Of a stretch of 20,586 bases of DNA, positions 7,278-14,951 are shown piece after piece. Origin of the DNA: Candidatus Methanolliviera sp. GoM_asphalt (GTDB lineage Archaea; Halobacteriota; Methanoliparia; Methanoliparales; Methanoliparaceae); NCBI GenBank assembly GCA_902158745.1, contig CABGHH010000010.1, positions 1 through 20,586 on the forward strand, read 5' to 3'. The notes under the pieces were generated by a model that was not told the origin of the DNA, made no database searches, and worked only from the letters and a program-made list of their open reading frames with translations. The number at the start of each line of letters is the position of its first letter. The stretch's first letter is position 1. Both the position numbers and the translations under genes were made by a program.

Positions 7278-7871
7278 ATGAAAAATACCAAGGAGAGGAT
7301 GAAAAAAGAGGACGGCTTTTGGGTGAATTTGGCAAGAGACGCCATCGTAGTTATAGTCTTGCTCGGGATGATCTGTGGAACTTTTTATCTTACAACTGGC
7401 CTTATAAGCCCGATGGTTGCAGTAGAGGGGCACAGTATGGAACCCCATATCCATCAGGGTGACCTCGTCTTCATCGTATCTCCAGATAAATATGGCAATC
7501 TAACGACTTATCTTGAGGGGAAAGAGAAAAATTATGTGATGTTTGGGGATTACGGAGACGTCATCGTCTATATACCAGATGGAAACAAAAAAAGATCTCC
7601 CGTCATACATCGTGCCATGATCTTTTTGGATAAAGGGGAAAGCGTAGATATTGGAATAAATGGTATCGAATATATGACCAACAAGATGCCTCATGAAGGA
7701 TATCTAACGAAAGGAGATAATGAAGAGACTAACCGATCCTTAGATCAGCCGCTTCTCTCCTCCCCGGTAAAGAACGAGTGGATAACTGGTGTGGCAAGAT
7801 TTAAAATTCCTTACGTGGGATATTTAAGTATCATACCTCGTCGGCTGGTGGAAGGGATGCCTAAACTTTGA
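7278..7871 (+). CDS. Signal peptidase I, archaeal/ER type (S26B)
   Basis: This membrane protease cleaves signal peptides of secreted proteins on the outer face of the membrane. It has 197 residues. One transmembrane segment (about 21-40, DAIVVIVLLGMICGTFYLTT) precedes VEGHSMEP with catalytic Ser53. SPVIHRA gives His111, the residue that replaces the bacterial lysine in archaeal and ER enzymes. YLTKGDNEETN gives Asp147 of the GDN motif. The C-terminus ends without a clear second membrane span, although a mildly hydrophobic stretch YVGYLSIIP is present. The first ATG (7278) fits a leaderless transcript. A second ATG at 7299 has AAGGAG just upstream and is a plausible internal or true start. It is divergent from polC and 51 nt before smc. 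Confidence 0.93.
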   Translation: MKNTKERMKKEDGFWVNLARDAIVVIVLLGMICGTFYLTTGLISPMVAVEGHSMEPHIHQGDLVFIVSPDKYGNLTTYLEGKEKNYVMFGDYGDVIVYIPDGNKKRSPVIHRAMIFLDKGESVDIGINGIEYMTNKMPHEGYLTKGDNEETNRSLDQPLLSSPVKNEWITGVARFKIPYVGYLSIIPRRLVEGMPKL

Positions 7872-7922
7872 GCTCGACGAGCCAATTGGTAACCTCTCTT
7901 CATCGATATGCAAAAGGTCTGT

Positions 7923-10900
7923 ATGCACATAAAAAGGTTAGAGATACGGAATTTCAAATCATTCAAAAAAGTGGCTATACCATTCTATAGCGATTTTACT
8001 GCAATTTCTGGTCCAAACGGCTGTGGGAAATCCAATATAATTGATGCTATCGTTTTCGTTCTCGGCATCTCAAGGTCAAAAGGGATGAGGGCCGAAAAAC
8101 TCACGGATCTGATCTTCAAGGGAGATGGAATAGAGAAATCCCATGCAGAGGTATCTTTGATCTTAGACAACGATGATGGAACGTTAAGATTTGATGGAGA
8201 TGAGGTAAAGATAAAGAGGAATATAAAAAAGACAGATAATGGATATTATAGCTATTATTACATAAATGGACATCCGATAAGTCTGTCAGACCTTCATGAT
8301 ACTCTATCCGTAGCGAATATAAGCTCAGATGGATACAGCGTAGTTATGCAGGGAGACGTGACGAATATTATAGAGATGAGCGATTATCGCAGGAGGAGGA
8401 TAATAGACGATATCGCCGGCGTTGCCGAGTTTGATGAAAAGAAAGAAGAAGCTTTAGAAGAACTTGAAATTGTTAAAGAACGAATAGAGATGGCTGATAT
8501 AATATTAAACGAGATAAAAGATCGTTTAAACCAATTAAAATACGAAAAAGAGCAGGCTTTGAAGTATAAATCTTTAAAAGAAGAGAAAGAGATGTATGAA
8601 AATTATATAACAATTTTAGAACTAAGATACCTCCATAGAAGAGATAATATCTTGAAAGAGGAGTTAGAAAGATACGAAAGTGATAAAGATGCCTTCTCCT
8701 GCTCGATCTCTGAGATAAAGTCCAAACTCATCGTATTGAACGGTGCGTTGGAAGAGATAAATTCAGAGATATCTAAAGCAGGAGGGGGGAAAATAGATGT
8801 TAAACGAGAAATTGAGGGGATATCAGAGCGTATGTCAAAATCTAAAGGTAAAATAGAGGCAATGGAAAAAGAGATAGGATCTATCGGAGATAAAATGAAG
8901 AAAAAATTCATCGAATCGAATAGAGCACGGGAAGAAGTTGAGGAGATGGATGAGATTATTAAAAAGATGGCAGTTGGGCTAAATATCTTTCATCTGGAAA
9001 GAGGTGAGATGGATGATGAATTGAACGGGATAAAGTCCAAGATAGACAAAATCGGGGTAGCTCACGCTGAAGAGATAAAAAGATTGGAAGAGATTGGACT
9101 TGAAATGAGGGAGAAGAGATACGAAAAAGATGAGAGTCTGAGAGAGGAAGACAGGATCTTGAGCTTTTCAAGGAGAAGATCGTCCGAGAAAGATGGATTG
9201 ATCGGTAAAAGATTCGACCTATATGAAAGATTGGAAGAGATAGAGAGTTCGATGGAAAAGACGCTTGAAGAGATTGGCGAATTGAGAAGGGAGAAGGATA
9301 AAATTTCAGGCGAATTGGATGATCTAAAAGAGCAGCATTCATCAGAAAAACTTGAAGCAGATATGTTAGAGGGTAAAATAAATGAATTAAAAGAGATGTA
9401 CGCAAAAACAGAGGCAAAAATTAAGGCATCAGAAGAATTAGACGCATATAGCAAGGGAGTAAGCTTCATATTAAATGCTAAAAGGAGTGGAGAACTTCGA
9501 GGAATCTATGGATCCGTTGCGGAACTTGGAAAGGTAGATGAGCGATATTCGGTGGCATTAGAAGTTGCGGCTGGTGGAAGACTCCAGCACATCGTAACAG
9601 ATACAGACGAGGATGCTACAAATGCCATATCCCTTTTAAAGGGAGAAAATAGGGGTAGAGCAACGTTTTTACCGCTCAACAGAATAAGAAAAAGCAGGAT
9701 TAACCAGAGAGAACCAAAGCTGAACGGATTCATCGATCACGCATTGAATCTCGTCAAATACGATGAGAAGTTCGAAGATGTTTTTGGTTACGTATTTGGA
9801 GATACTTTGGTCTTTGATAATCTTGAAGATGCTCGACGCGGCATGAAAGATAGTTACAGGATGGTGACGCTCGATGGCGAATTGATCGAGAGGAGCGGAG
9901 CGATGACGGGTGGCTCCTTCAAGAGAAGATTAAAGTTTTCTGTCGATCGAAGAGATGAATTACAGAAGATATCTGCAGAAATTATAAAGAGAGAGATGAA
10001 ATTAGAAGAGGTAAGAGAAAAATTGGCAGATATGGGAGAAGAGATCGAGAGAAGAAGAGATCACCTAACAGAGATAGAGAGAAGATCATATAAATGTGAG
10101 GCGGTTCTCTCGGGTTTTGAAAAGGAGAAAGAAAATGTTTCTAAACAGATCGGAGAGATAGAGAGAGAGATAAACCAGATAGAAGAAGAGGGAAGGAACT
10201 ATTCTGATGAGATGGATTTGTTGGAGAAGAAGATTCGAGAGATAGATCTGGAATTTAAGGAGCTTGAAGCAAAGAAGAACGAGTTGGCGGATGGCATCAG
10301 ATCTTCGAAACTTCCATCTCTCACAGAGAGAAGAGATTCTTTGATCGAAGAGGTATCGAGGTTGAACGATAAGATACGGGGGATAGAGGATGAATTGAGG
10401 GAGAGATCCCTGAATAAAAAGCATACAGAAGAGAGGATCGAAGAGCTCAAAAAGGAGCTTGAGGATGGAGAGAAGGATAGATCCATGCTTAAAGATGATA
10501 TTGAGGGAGAGAAAAAGAAGATAGAAGAGATGAAAGCAGTGGTGGGGGAGAAGAGAAAGATCGAAGAAGAAGCAGACGAAAAGACACTTAAATTGAGAGA
10601 GAAGAGGGACTCTATCTTAAATGAAATTTCATCGCTTGAAAGAGAAGAACTATCGATAAATAAAAATATTGAGATCATAAACACCAAGAAAGAGTCTGTA
10701 AAAGAAAAATTGGATGAATTGAGGGAGAGAATATCCTCCTTCGATGAAAAAGTAGCCACGATGGATATGCCAGAAGATCTTCCGCCAAAGAGAGAGATCG
10801 AAAAGAAGATAGAAGAGTTTGCTGGAGAGATCAAGAGCATGGAACCCGTCAACATGAGATCCATCGATGAATATGAGTCAGTGGAGGAGAGATACAGAGA

Positions 10901-11429
10901 TCTCGCGGAGAAGAGAGATGTTTTAAATCGAGAGCGAGATGATCTATTGGAGAGGATTGGAAAATTTGATGGGATGAAGCGTGAAGCGTTTATGAACACA
11001 TTTAACGGGATAAACGAGAACTTCAAGGAGATATATGGGGAGCTCGCGGGGGGAAGCGGGGAACTGGTTCTGGAAGATGAAGAAGATCCTTTTAATGGGG
11101 GGCTTTGGATCAGGGCGATGCCAGAAGGTAAAAATGTGGCTCAAAGATTACAAGCGATGTCGGGAGGAGAGAAGAGTTTGATCGCCCTCTCTCTAATATT
11201 TTCGGCGCAAAAATTCCAACCATCACCCTTCTACATCTTCGATGAGGTCGATATGTTCCTGGACGGTGTTAATGACGGAAAGATCTCAAGTATGATCCAA
11301 AGATTCTCATCAGATGCCCAATTCATCGTGATCTCACTCAGGAAGAAGATGCTCGAAGGCGCGCATGGTGTGCTAGGAGTAACACTCATGGATGGTATAT
11401 CTCACATAACGGGCGTGAGGTTGAATTAA
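7923..11429 (+). CDS. smc: Chromosome segregation/condensation ATPase SMC
   Basis: SMC dimers form DNA-embracing rings that organise chromosomes. From ATG 7923 (M-H-I-K-R-L-E-I-R-N-F-K-S-F, the usual SMC N-terminus, with AAAGGT upstream) it has 1168 residues. An ATG at 7908 would add five. Features in order are Walker A GPNGCGKSN (about residues 30-38), Q-loop MQGDVTNI, a long Glu/Lys/Arg-rich coiled coil, the hinge (about 500-665, with GIYGSVAELG and GRATFLPLNRI), a second coiled coil, the ABC signature LQAMSGGEKS (about 1076-1085) and Walker B FYIFDEVDMFLDG with catalytic Glu. Full length for the family, and no key motif is missing. The purine-rich coiled-coil codons create long false ORFs on the opposite strand. 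The gene is followed without a gap by scpA. Confidence 0.97.
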   Translation: MHIKRLEIRNFKSFKKVAIPFYSDFTAISGPNGCGKSNIIDAIVFVLGISRSKGMRAEKLTDLIFKGDGIEKSHAEVSLILDNDDGTLRFDGDEVKIKRNIKKTDNGYYSYYYINGHPISLSDLHDTLSVANISSDGYSVVMQGDVTNIIEMSDYRRRRIIDDIAGVAEFDEKKEEALEELEIVKERIEMADIILNEIKDRLNQLKYEKEQALKYKSLKEEKEMYENYITILELRYLHRRDNILKEELERYESDKDAFSCSISEIKSKLIVLNGALEEINSEISKAGGGKIDVKREIEGISERMSKSKGKIEAMEKEIGSIGDKMKKKFIESNRAREEVEEMDEIIKKMAVGLNIFHLERGEMDDELNGIKSKIDKIGVAHAEEIKRLEEIGLEMREKRYEKDESLREEDRILSFSRRRSSEKDGLIGKRFDLYERLEEIESSMEKTLEEIGELRREKDKISGELDDLKEQHSSEKLEADMLEGKINELKEMYAKTEAKIKASEELDAYSKGVSFILNAKRSGELRGIYGSVAELGKVDERYSVALEVAAGGRLQHIVTDTDEDATNAISLLKGENRGRATFLPLNRIRKSRINQREPKLNGFIDHALNLVKYDEKFEDVFGYVFGDTLVFDNLEDARRGMKDSYRMVTLDGELIERSGAMTGGSFKRRLKFSVDRRDELQKISAEIIKREMKLEEVREKLADMGEEIERRRDHLTEIERRSYKCEAVLSGFEKEKENVSKQIGEIEREINQIEEEGRNYSDEMDLLEKKIREIDLEFKELEAKKNELADGIRSSKLPSLTERRDSLIEEVSRLNDKIRGIEDELRERSLNKKHTEERIEELKKELEDGEKDRSMLKDDIEGEKKKIEEMKAVVGEKRKIEEEADEKTLKLREKRDSILNEISSLEREELSINKNIEIINTKKESVKEKLDELRERISSFDEKVATMDMPEDLPPKREIEKKIEEFAGEIKSMEPVNMRSIDEYESVEERYRDLAEKRDVLNRERDDLLERIGKFDGMKREAFMNTFNGINENFKEIYGELAGGSGELVLEDEEDPFNGGLWIRAMPEGKNVAQRLQAMSGGEKSLIALSLIFSAQKFQPSPFYIFDEVDMFLDGVNDGKISSMIQRFSSDAQFIVISLRKKMLEGAHGVLGVTLMDGISHITGVRLN

Positions 11430-12137
11430 TTGGAATCAGATCTTTTGCCACCTGAAGACCCGATAAAGATACTCCTCGAGATGGCATCGGATGGGACGAT
11501 AGATCCGTGGAATATAGATATAGTGAAGGTGACAGATGAGTTTCTGTCGCATCTGAAGGAGCTGAAGATGCTCAACTTGAGAGTATCTGGAAGGACGCTT
11601 TTATATGGTTCCATTCTTCTAAGGATGAAATCTGAGGTTCTATTAGAAGAGGATAATGAGAGCACGTTGTGCAAGGAAGAATCTTATGAAGAAGAATTTT
11701 TTACCGATGAAAGAGAGGTGGAGATAGGTGAAAAGGAGGGAGATAAATTCTTTCATCATGTAAAACTAAAAAAAAGACCGGTCACACTTTTAGAACTGAT
11801 AGATCAATTGGACAAAGCAATAAAATTGAGAGAGAAGAAAAATAGATCTAAGGCGCATAAAAAAGATGAGAGAGAGGACGAAAGACGGGAAAGAAAAGTT
11901 TTAGAGATGCTGGATGAAGATGATATAGAAACCATCATTCGGCGAATGAGAGAGATACTCGATGAGAGATTTAAGAGTAAAACGACCATTACGCTCTCAG
12001 AACTAATGGGAAAGGATAAAAATAATCCCACAAGTATAATACTAACCTATTTGCCGCTTCTCTTTCTCTCTGTCAGAAAATACATCGTCTTAAAGCAAAA
12101 AGATCCCTTCAAAGAGATTTATATCATACAAAAATAA
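11430..12137 (+). CDS. scpA: Segregation and condensation protein A (kleisin)
   Basis: ScpA is the kleisin that bridges the SMC heads. The 235-residue frame starts at a TTG placed directly after the smc TAA. The first residues, M-E-S-D-L-L-P-P-E-D-P-I-K-I-L-L-E-M, then DPWNIDIVKVTDEFL, are the ScpA N-terminal helices that contact the SMC neck. An acidic and lysine-rich linker (about residues 70-155) follows, and the C-terminal winged helix (TITLSELMGKD...PLLFLSVRKYIVLKQKDPFKEIYI) contacts the SMC cap. GAGGT about 10 nt upstream may serve as ribosome binding site inside the smc 3' end. The non-ATG start plus zero spacing suggests dosage set by coupling to smc. No scpB follows. The next gene is on the opposite strand. 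Confidence 0.93.
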   Translation: MESDLLPPEDPIKILLEMASDGTIDPWNIDIVKVTDEFLSHLKELKMLNLRVSGRTLLYGSILLRMKSEVLLEEDNESTLCKEESYEEEFFTDEREVEIGEKEGDKFFHHVKLKKRPVTLLELIDQLDKAIKLREKKNRSKAHKKDEREDERRERKVLEMLDEDDIETIIRRMREILDERFKSKTTITLSELMGKDKNNPTSIILTYLPLLFLSVRKYIVLKQKDPFKEIYIIQK

Positions 12138-12156
12138 CCAAAAAGACACCTCTTTC

Positions 12157-12471
12157 TCATACGACCTTTATCTGCCCGGGGGAAAATCCTTTGGAGATGA
12201 GCATCTCTCTTACTCTAGCTTTGTGTTGCCCTTGTAGCTCTATCGTCGAGTCTTTAACCGTCCCCCCGCAGGCGAGTCTCGATTTTAGAAAACGTGCCAA
12301 CTCATCAAGATTTATATCTCCCCCATCCATTCCATCCACAACCGTAACCTCTTTCCCGTAACGCCTCCTATTCACCCTTATGGTCACCTTTTGGCTCTCT
12401 TTGGCAACCTCTTCACATATACAGAGCTCCTTTGGAAGCCCACACTTGGGACACACATCCTGGTTCATCAT
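12157..12471 (-). CDS. Translation initiation factor aIF1 (SUI1 family)
   Basis: This factor binds the small ribosomal subunit and monitors start-codon selection. It has 104 residues. An N-terminal zinc-ribbon-like segment, CPKCGLPKELCIC, with two pairs of cysteines is typical of archaeal aIF1. The SUI1 core follows: KVTIRVNRRRYGKEVTVVDGM, then LARFLKSRLACGGTV, the I-E-L-Q-G-Q-H motif and a final G-F-S-P-G-Q-I. The start has two adjacent ATGs (12471 and 12468). A TATA box sits about 21-28 nt upstream, so translation may be leaderless from the first. The gene converges with scpA, with only 19 nt between their ends. Confidence 0.95.
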   Translation of the reverse strand: MMNQDVCPKCGLPKELCICEEVAKESQKVTIRVNRRRYGKEVTVVDGMDGGDINLDELARFLKSRLACGGTVKDSTIELQGQHKARVREMLISKGFSPGQIKVV

Positions 12472-12490
12472 ATAAAACTATGTCGTGCCA

Positions 12491-12500
12491 AGATATAAAC
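12491..12500 (-). promoter_or_regulatory. TATA box of the aIF1 gene
   Basis: The minus strand reads GTTTATATCT here, a good archaeal TATA box. Its centre lies about 25 nt before the ATG at 12471, which predicts a leaderless mRNA. Confidence 0.55.
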
Positions 12501-12518
12501 CTTTTGAAGAGCAAAGTT

Positions 12519-12692
12519 TCACTTCACCAATGATCGGGGAGATCTCTTCATTCTTCTCCTGAGTTTACCCTTACCATCATACCTCTGGTTTGGCCCGGGT
12601 CTTTTATAGTTGGCCCTCTTTTGAGGCACAAGCCTGTATCTTCCTTTCTTATTTTTAATCTTCACCCATTTTGTCGTTCCTGTCTTTCCCAT
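12519..12692 (-). CDS. 57-residue basic conserved protein (DUF5350-like)
   Basis: The protein starts MGKTGTTKWVKIKNKKGRYR and ends RRRMKRSPRSLVK, with PGPNQRYDGKGKL in the middle. It is strongly basic (about 21 Lys/Arg), has no Cys and has no membrane segment. The MGKTG-x-x-x-W start and the PNQ-x-Y-x-x-x-G-x-L-x-RRM pattern resemble the DUF5350 family I know from methanogens. The family match is from memory, and function is unknown. Composition suggests RNA or ribosome binding (inference). I chose ATG 12692 because GAGAGGAT precedes it at good spacing. The open frame continues 55 codons upstream through the promoter and is not protein-like. It is 47 nt upstream of, and in the same direction as, aIF1, which has its own TATA box. 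Confidence 0.75.
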   Translation of the reverse strand: MGKTGTTKWVKIKNKKGRYRLVPQKRANYKRPGPNQRYDGKGKLRRRMKRSPRSLVK

Positions 12693-12730
12693 TCTTATCC
12701 TCTCTTTTATTTTTGGAATTATTAAGTATG

Positions 12731-12740
12731 CCATATAAAG
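12731..12740 (-). promoter_or_regulatory. TATA box of the DUF5350-like gene
   Basis: The minus strand reads CTTTATATGG, centred about 43 nt before ATG 12692. A start about 26 nt downstream leaves an untranslated leader of about 18 nt that contains the GAGAGGAT ribosome binding site. Confidence 0.5.
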
Positions 12741-13086
12741 ATAACTACCGCTCCACATTTTCCGCGTAAACGTAAAGATATGGATAAGGTGGGCGTTTGG
12801 CATATAATTATCTTTAAAAAGTAGAAATATGTAAGATTTCGCATGAAAATAGATCAAAACTTTATTTCTTTCCGTTTTTATCTTTTTTGTCTATGATCAA
12901 ATGGGCGTGTATTGTAGATAATAGGAGTTATAATATATATTTAGGTAACAATATATAATTTAAATTCGCTATCAATAATAAGATGAAGAAAAAAGTATAT
13001 ATAATAGGAGCTTTGATAGAAGAAGAGAATGGGTAGAGTAAAGACAGAAAGGTCTATAGGAATTTCATCGCGAATCTATCTATCCA
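12741..13086. other. AT-rich intergenic region without a recognised gene
   Basis: This is about 350 nt of AT-rich sequence between the DUF5350-like gene promoter and the 44-codon ORF. I see no tRNA, no convincing conserved RNA and no longer reading frame. It contains alternating runs such as TATAATATATATTTA (12932-12946). A clear A-rich plus TATA element is at 12988-13003 (AAAAAAGTATATATAA), which likely drives rightward transcription toward the luxE-like gene. Confidence 0.5.
12988..13003 (+). promoter_or_regulatory. BRE/TATA promoter candidate for the luxE-like operon
   Basis: AAAAAA followed by GTATATATAA is a strong archaeal BRE-TATA pair. The expected start near 13025 would give a leader of about 60 nt to the 44-codon ORF and about 190 nt to the luxE-like gene. 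Confidence 0.45.
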
Positions 13087-13221
13087 ATGAGTAAAGAAAA
13101 TTATATATGGGATAAGAAGACTAAAAGATTTGTGGTGTGTATGAGTTTTACAAATAGAAAAGATGAGGTAGAGATGAAGGATTTGATGGCGTGTTTGCTT
13201 GAAAGGAGGTTTTTATTATGA
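13087..13221 (+). CDS. Possible 44-residue leader protein upstream of luxE-like gene
   Basis: A small frame beginning M-S-K-E-N-Y-I-W-D-K-K-T ends L-L-E-R-R-F-L-L with TGA at 13219-13221, overlapping the luxE-like ATG (13218) as ATGA. The protein is charged, with two Cys and no membrane segment, and matches nothing I recognise. The stop/start overlap and the perfect ribosome binding site of the next gene lying inside this ORF suggest coupling. No ribosome binding site precedes its own ATG, and 44 codons can be open by chance. I call it possible only. Confidence 0.35.
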   Translation: MSKENYIWDKKTKRFVVCMSFTNRKDEVEMKDLMACLLERRFLL

Positions 13222-14567
13222 GTTCAATGGATCCAATAAGGAATCTTATAGCAAGTCTTCCGGTAATAGACTTGGTGAATGCCGGTTTTGGTGGGATCTC
13301 TTCCGTTGGTAGGGTGACAAACAATCCCGTTTGGGAATTGGTTGGACGTCCTGACATCTGGACGATGAAGCAGACGAAATTAAAGGAGTTGCAGCTAAAG
13401 GCGATAAAATATGCGTTTAAACATCACTATGACAACTGTGATTTTTATCGAAACTACTGTAAAGATAGCGGAGATGTGAGACCGGAGGATATTCATTCGA
13501 TTGAGGATATAATAAACAAGATACCTCAGATTCCGGCAGAGGCTTTTAAAAAAGGCGTGATCTCAAGCGTCCCAAAAAATAGAATAAATACGGTGGTAAC
13601 GACATCCGGCACTTCTGGTAGTGTAAGTTATCTGGTTAGAGATTTTGGATCGCTCATTCGACTGGGCATGATTATAGTTAATTACATAGCAAATCCTGGC
13701 GCTACACAGGTGCTGAAAGAACAAAAAAGATTTGAGGGTAATCTTTCAAAAATAGTTAAATACGCATTGACAAACTTTTATGTTGCTCCTTTACTCCCTG
13801 AACCCAATGAGGCATCTACGTGGTTCACAAGTGCTTTTAAGTCTCTCATACCTTTTATGAAGATGTTTGGTATACCTTATGACTTCCACCTCAAAGGTTT
13901 TGAGTTTAATCCAGAAAAAATCTTGGAGGAGATAAAGGAGCAGAGTAAAAAGAACAAAATGGTCTTCCTCGTGGGGTTCCACTACGTCTACAACGAGCTG
14001 ATGAAGTATATGGACGAGGTTGGAGAGACGCTGGAGTTGGATCCTGATGGTTCCAATCTGTGCTTTACGATTACGGCCGGTGGGTGGAAGAAGTTATCGG
14101 GAGAGGCGATAGATAAGAAGGCGTTTGAAAAGAAACTCGTGGATCACTTCGGCGTATATGAACCATATATAGTCGATGCGTATGGTTTCGGTGAGTCAAA
14201 TACTATAGCAATTGATTTCTGTCCAGAAGGGAATATGCACCTATCTCCTGGTGTTATGGCTGTTACACGTGACCCAAAAACCTTAGAGGTTCAGGATTAT
14301 GGCGATGCGGGATTGATAAGCGTCTGGGACCCGACAATGCTTTCCTTTCCGTCATTCGTCATCTCAGATGACATCGTGAAATTGAGTAAACCTTTCGAGT
14401 GCGACGGTTGCGGCGTGATCACGCAGACGATTGAATTCGTGGGCAGAGCAGAGAAGGCGGAATTAAGGAGCTGTGGGCTTAAGACAGAGCAGATCTTGAA
14501 TGATGAGAATAAGAAGGCGCTCGAGATTGTAAGAGCAAAGACGCTCAGGAGTGGTATCGGGTTTTAG
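13218..14567 (+). CDS. LuxE-like acyl-protein synthetase (adenylate-forming), paralog 1
   Basis: A 449-residue member of the LuxE/PaaK-like adenylating superfamily. LuxE activates a fatty acid as acyl-AMP and passes it to a protein or thiol. Here substrate and acceptor are unknown. The start has an ideal ribosome binding site AAGGAGGT 7 nt before ATG. Motifs are FKHHYDNCDFYRNYCKD (62-82), IPQIPAEAFKKG, the phosphate loop TTSGTSGS (128-135), TAGGWK (286-291), AYGFGESN (321-328), WDPTM (370-374), SDDIVKL, CDGCG (395-399) and GRAEKAELRSCGLK (409-422). The CxxC pair and a later Cys (419) may bind metal or carry the acyl group (inference). No LuxC reductase lies nearby. It is collinear with the paralog at 16675-18057, with roughly a third to a half of residues shared by eye. 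The 3' end is repeated twice downstream. Confidence 0.85.
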   Translation: MSSMDPIRNLIASLPVIDLVNAGFGGISSVGRVTNNPVWELVGRPDIWTMKQTKLKELQLKAIKYAFKHHYDNCDFYRNYCKDSGDVRPEDIHSIEDIINKIPQIPAEAFKKGVISSVPKNRINTVVTTSGTSGSVSYLVRDFGSLIRLGMIIVNYIANPGATQVLKEQKRFEGNLSKIVKYALTNFYVAPLLPEPNEASTWFTSAFKSLIPFMKMFGIPYDFHLKGFEFNPEKILEEIKEQSKKNKMVFLVGFHYVYNELMKYMDEVGETLELDPDGSNLCFTITAGGWKKLSGEAIDKKAFEKKLVDHFGVYEPYIVDAYGFGESNTIAIDFCPEGNMHLSPGVMAVTRDPKTLEVQDYGDAGLISVWDPTMLSFPSFVISDDIVKLSKPFECDGCGVITQTIEFVGRAEKAELRSCGLKTEQILNDENKKALEIVRAKTLRSGIGF

Positions 14568-14631
14568 ATAAAGATTTTGGAAAAAATTTTAACGGAAACG
14601 GGGAAGATAAGATGTCTGGAAAGATCTTTTA
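14495..14631 (+). repeat. Direct repeat copy 1: luxE-like 3' end plus 64 nt downstream
   Basis: This segment is the last 24 codons of the intact luxE-like gene plus the next 64 nt. It recurs at 15943-16076 with about nine substitutions and one 3-nt gap by hand alignment. Identity continues past the stop codon, so the repeat arose by DNA duplication or recombination and is not explained by coding constraint alone. Confidence 0.85.
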
Positions 14632-14696
14632 AACCTTTGGGTAGATCAAAAAGATTTAGAAATATAGATCATGAAAACATTGATCTAAGTATATAG

Positions 14697-14788
14697 AGAT
14701 ACTTGAGGGTTGCGGATTGAATGATGAGGATAAGAAGGCAATAGAAATTGTGAAAACAAAGACGCCTATGCGTGGGATCGGGTTTTAG
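14697..14788 (+). pseudogene. Remnant of a second luxE-like gene 3' end
   Basis: The frame reads I-L-E-G-C-G-L-N-D-E-D-K-K-A-I-E-I-V-K-T-K-T-P-M-R-G-I-G-F-stop. It matches the end of the intact upstream gene (SCGL...NDENKKALEIVRAKT...GIGF), with an internal piece (KTEQIL) missing. There is no start, ribosome binding site or body of the gene. It is a fossil 3' tail about 130 nt after the intact gene, more diverged than the copy at 15943. The stop is followed at once by the ribosome binding site of the chimeric mini-ORF at 14808. Confidence 0.7.
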
Positions 14789-14807
14789 ATGAAGGGAGGT
14801 ATAAAAA

Positions 14808-14951
14808 GTGAAGATAACGTATAATCCCGATGCTGATGCGATGAATATCGTCTATGGCTCCGTTGCTAGGAGTGATCTCAACGATGCGAGCAATATCGAT
14901 TTGGTTGTCATCGCTGATATTTTTCTATTCATACCTCCATCTTTTCACTAA
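14808..14951 (+). pseudogene. Chimeric mini-ORF: DUF2283-like start joined to nucleotidyltransferase core
   Basis: A 47-residue frame starts at GTG with GGGAGGT about 8 nt upstream. The first 14 residues, M-K-I-T-Y-N-P-D-A-D-A-M-N-I, look like the start of DUF2283 proteins (KITYDPEADALYI-type). The next part, VYGSVARSDLNDASNIDLVVIAD, is the GS-x9-S-x-D-x-D type core of a minimal nucleotidyltransferase. The frame then runs into antisense HEPN sequence and stops. I read this as two truncated genes joined by a deletion, not a working protein. The retained strong ribosome binding site means a peptide could still be made. The HEPN/MNT pair on the other strand begins its overlap at 14929. Confidence 0.6.

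Noticed and set aside
7234..7335. 34-codon N-terminal extension of DP1
   Set aside because: It overlaps the divergent signal peptidase and the promoter region, is not family-like, and M-N-D-E-E-I fits DP1 starts.
10199..11026. 275-residue minus-strand ORF under smc
   Set aside because: It is serine/phenylalanine-rich, the usual antisense image of a Glu/Lys coiled coil. The smc frame is complete and conserved.
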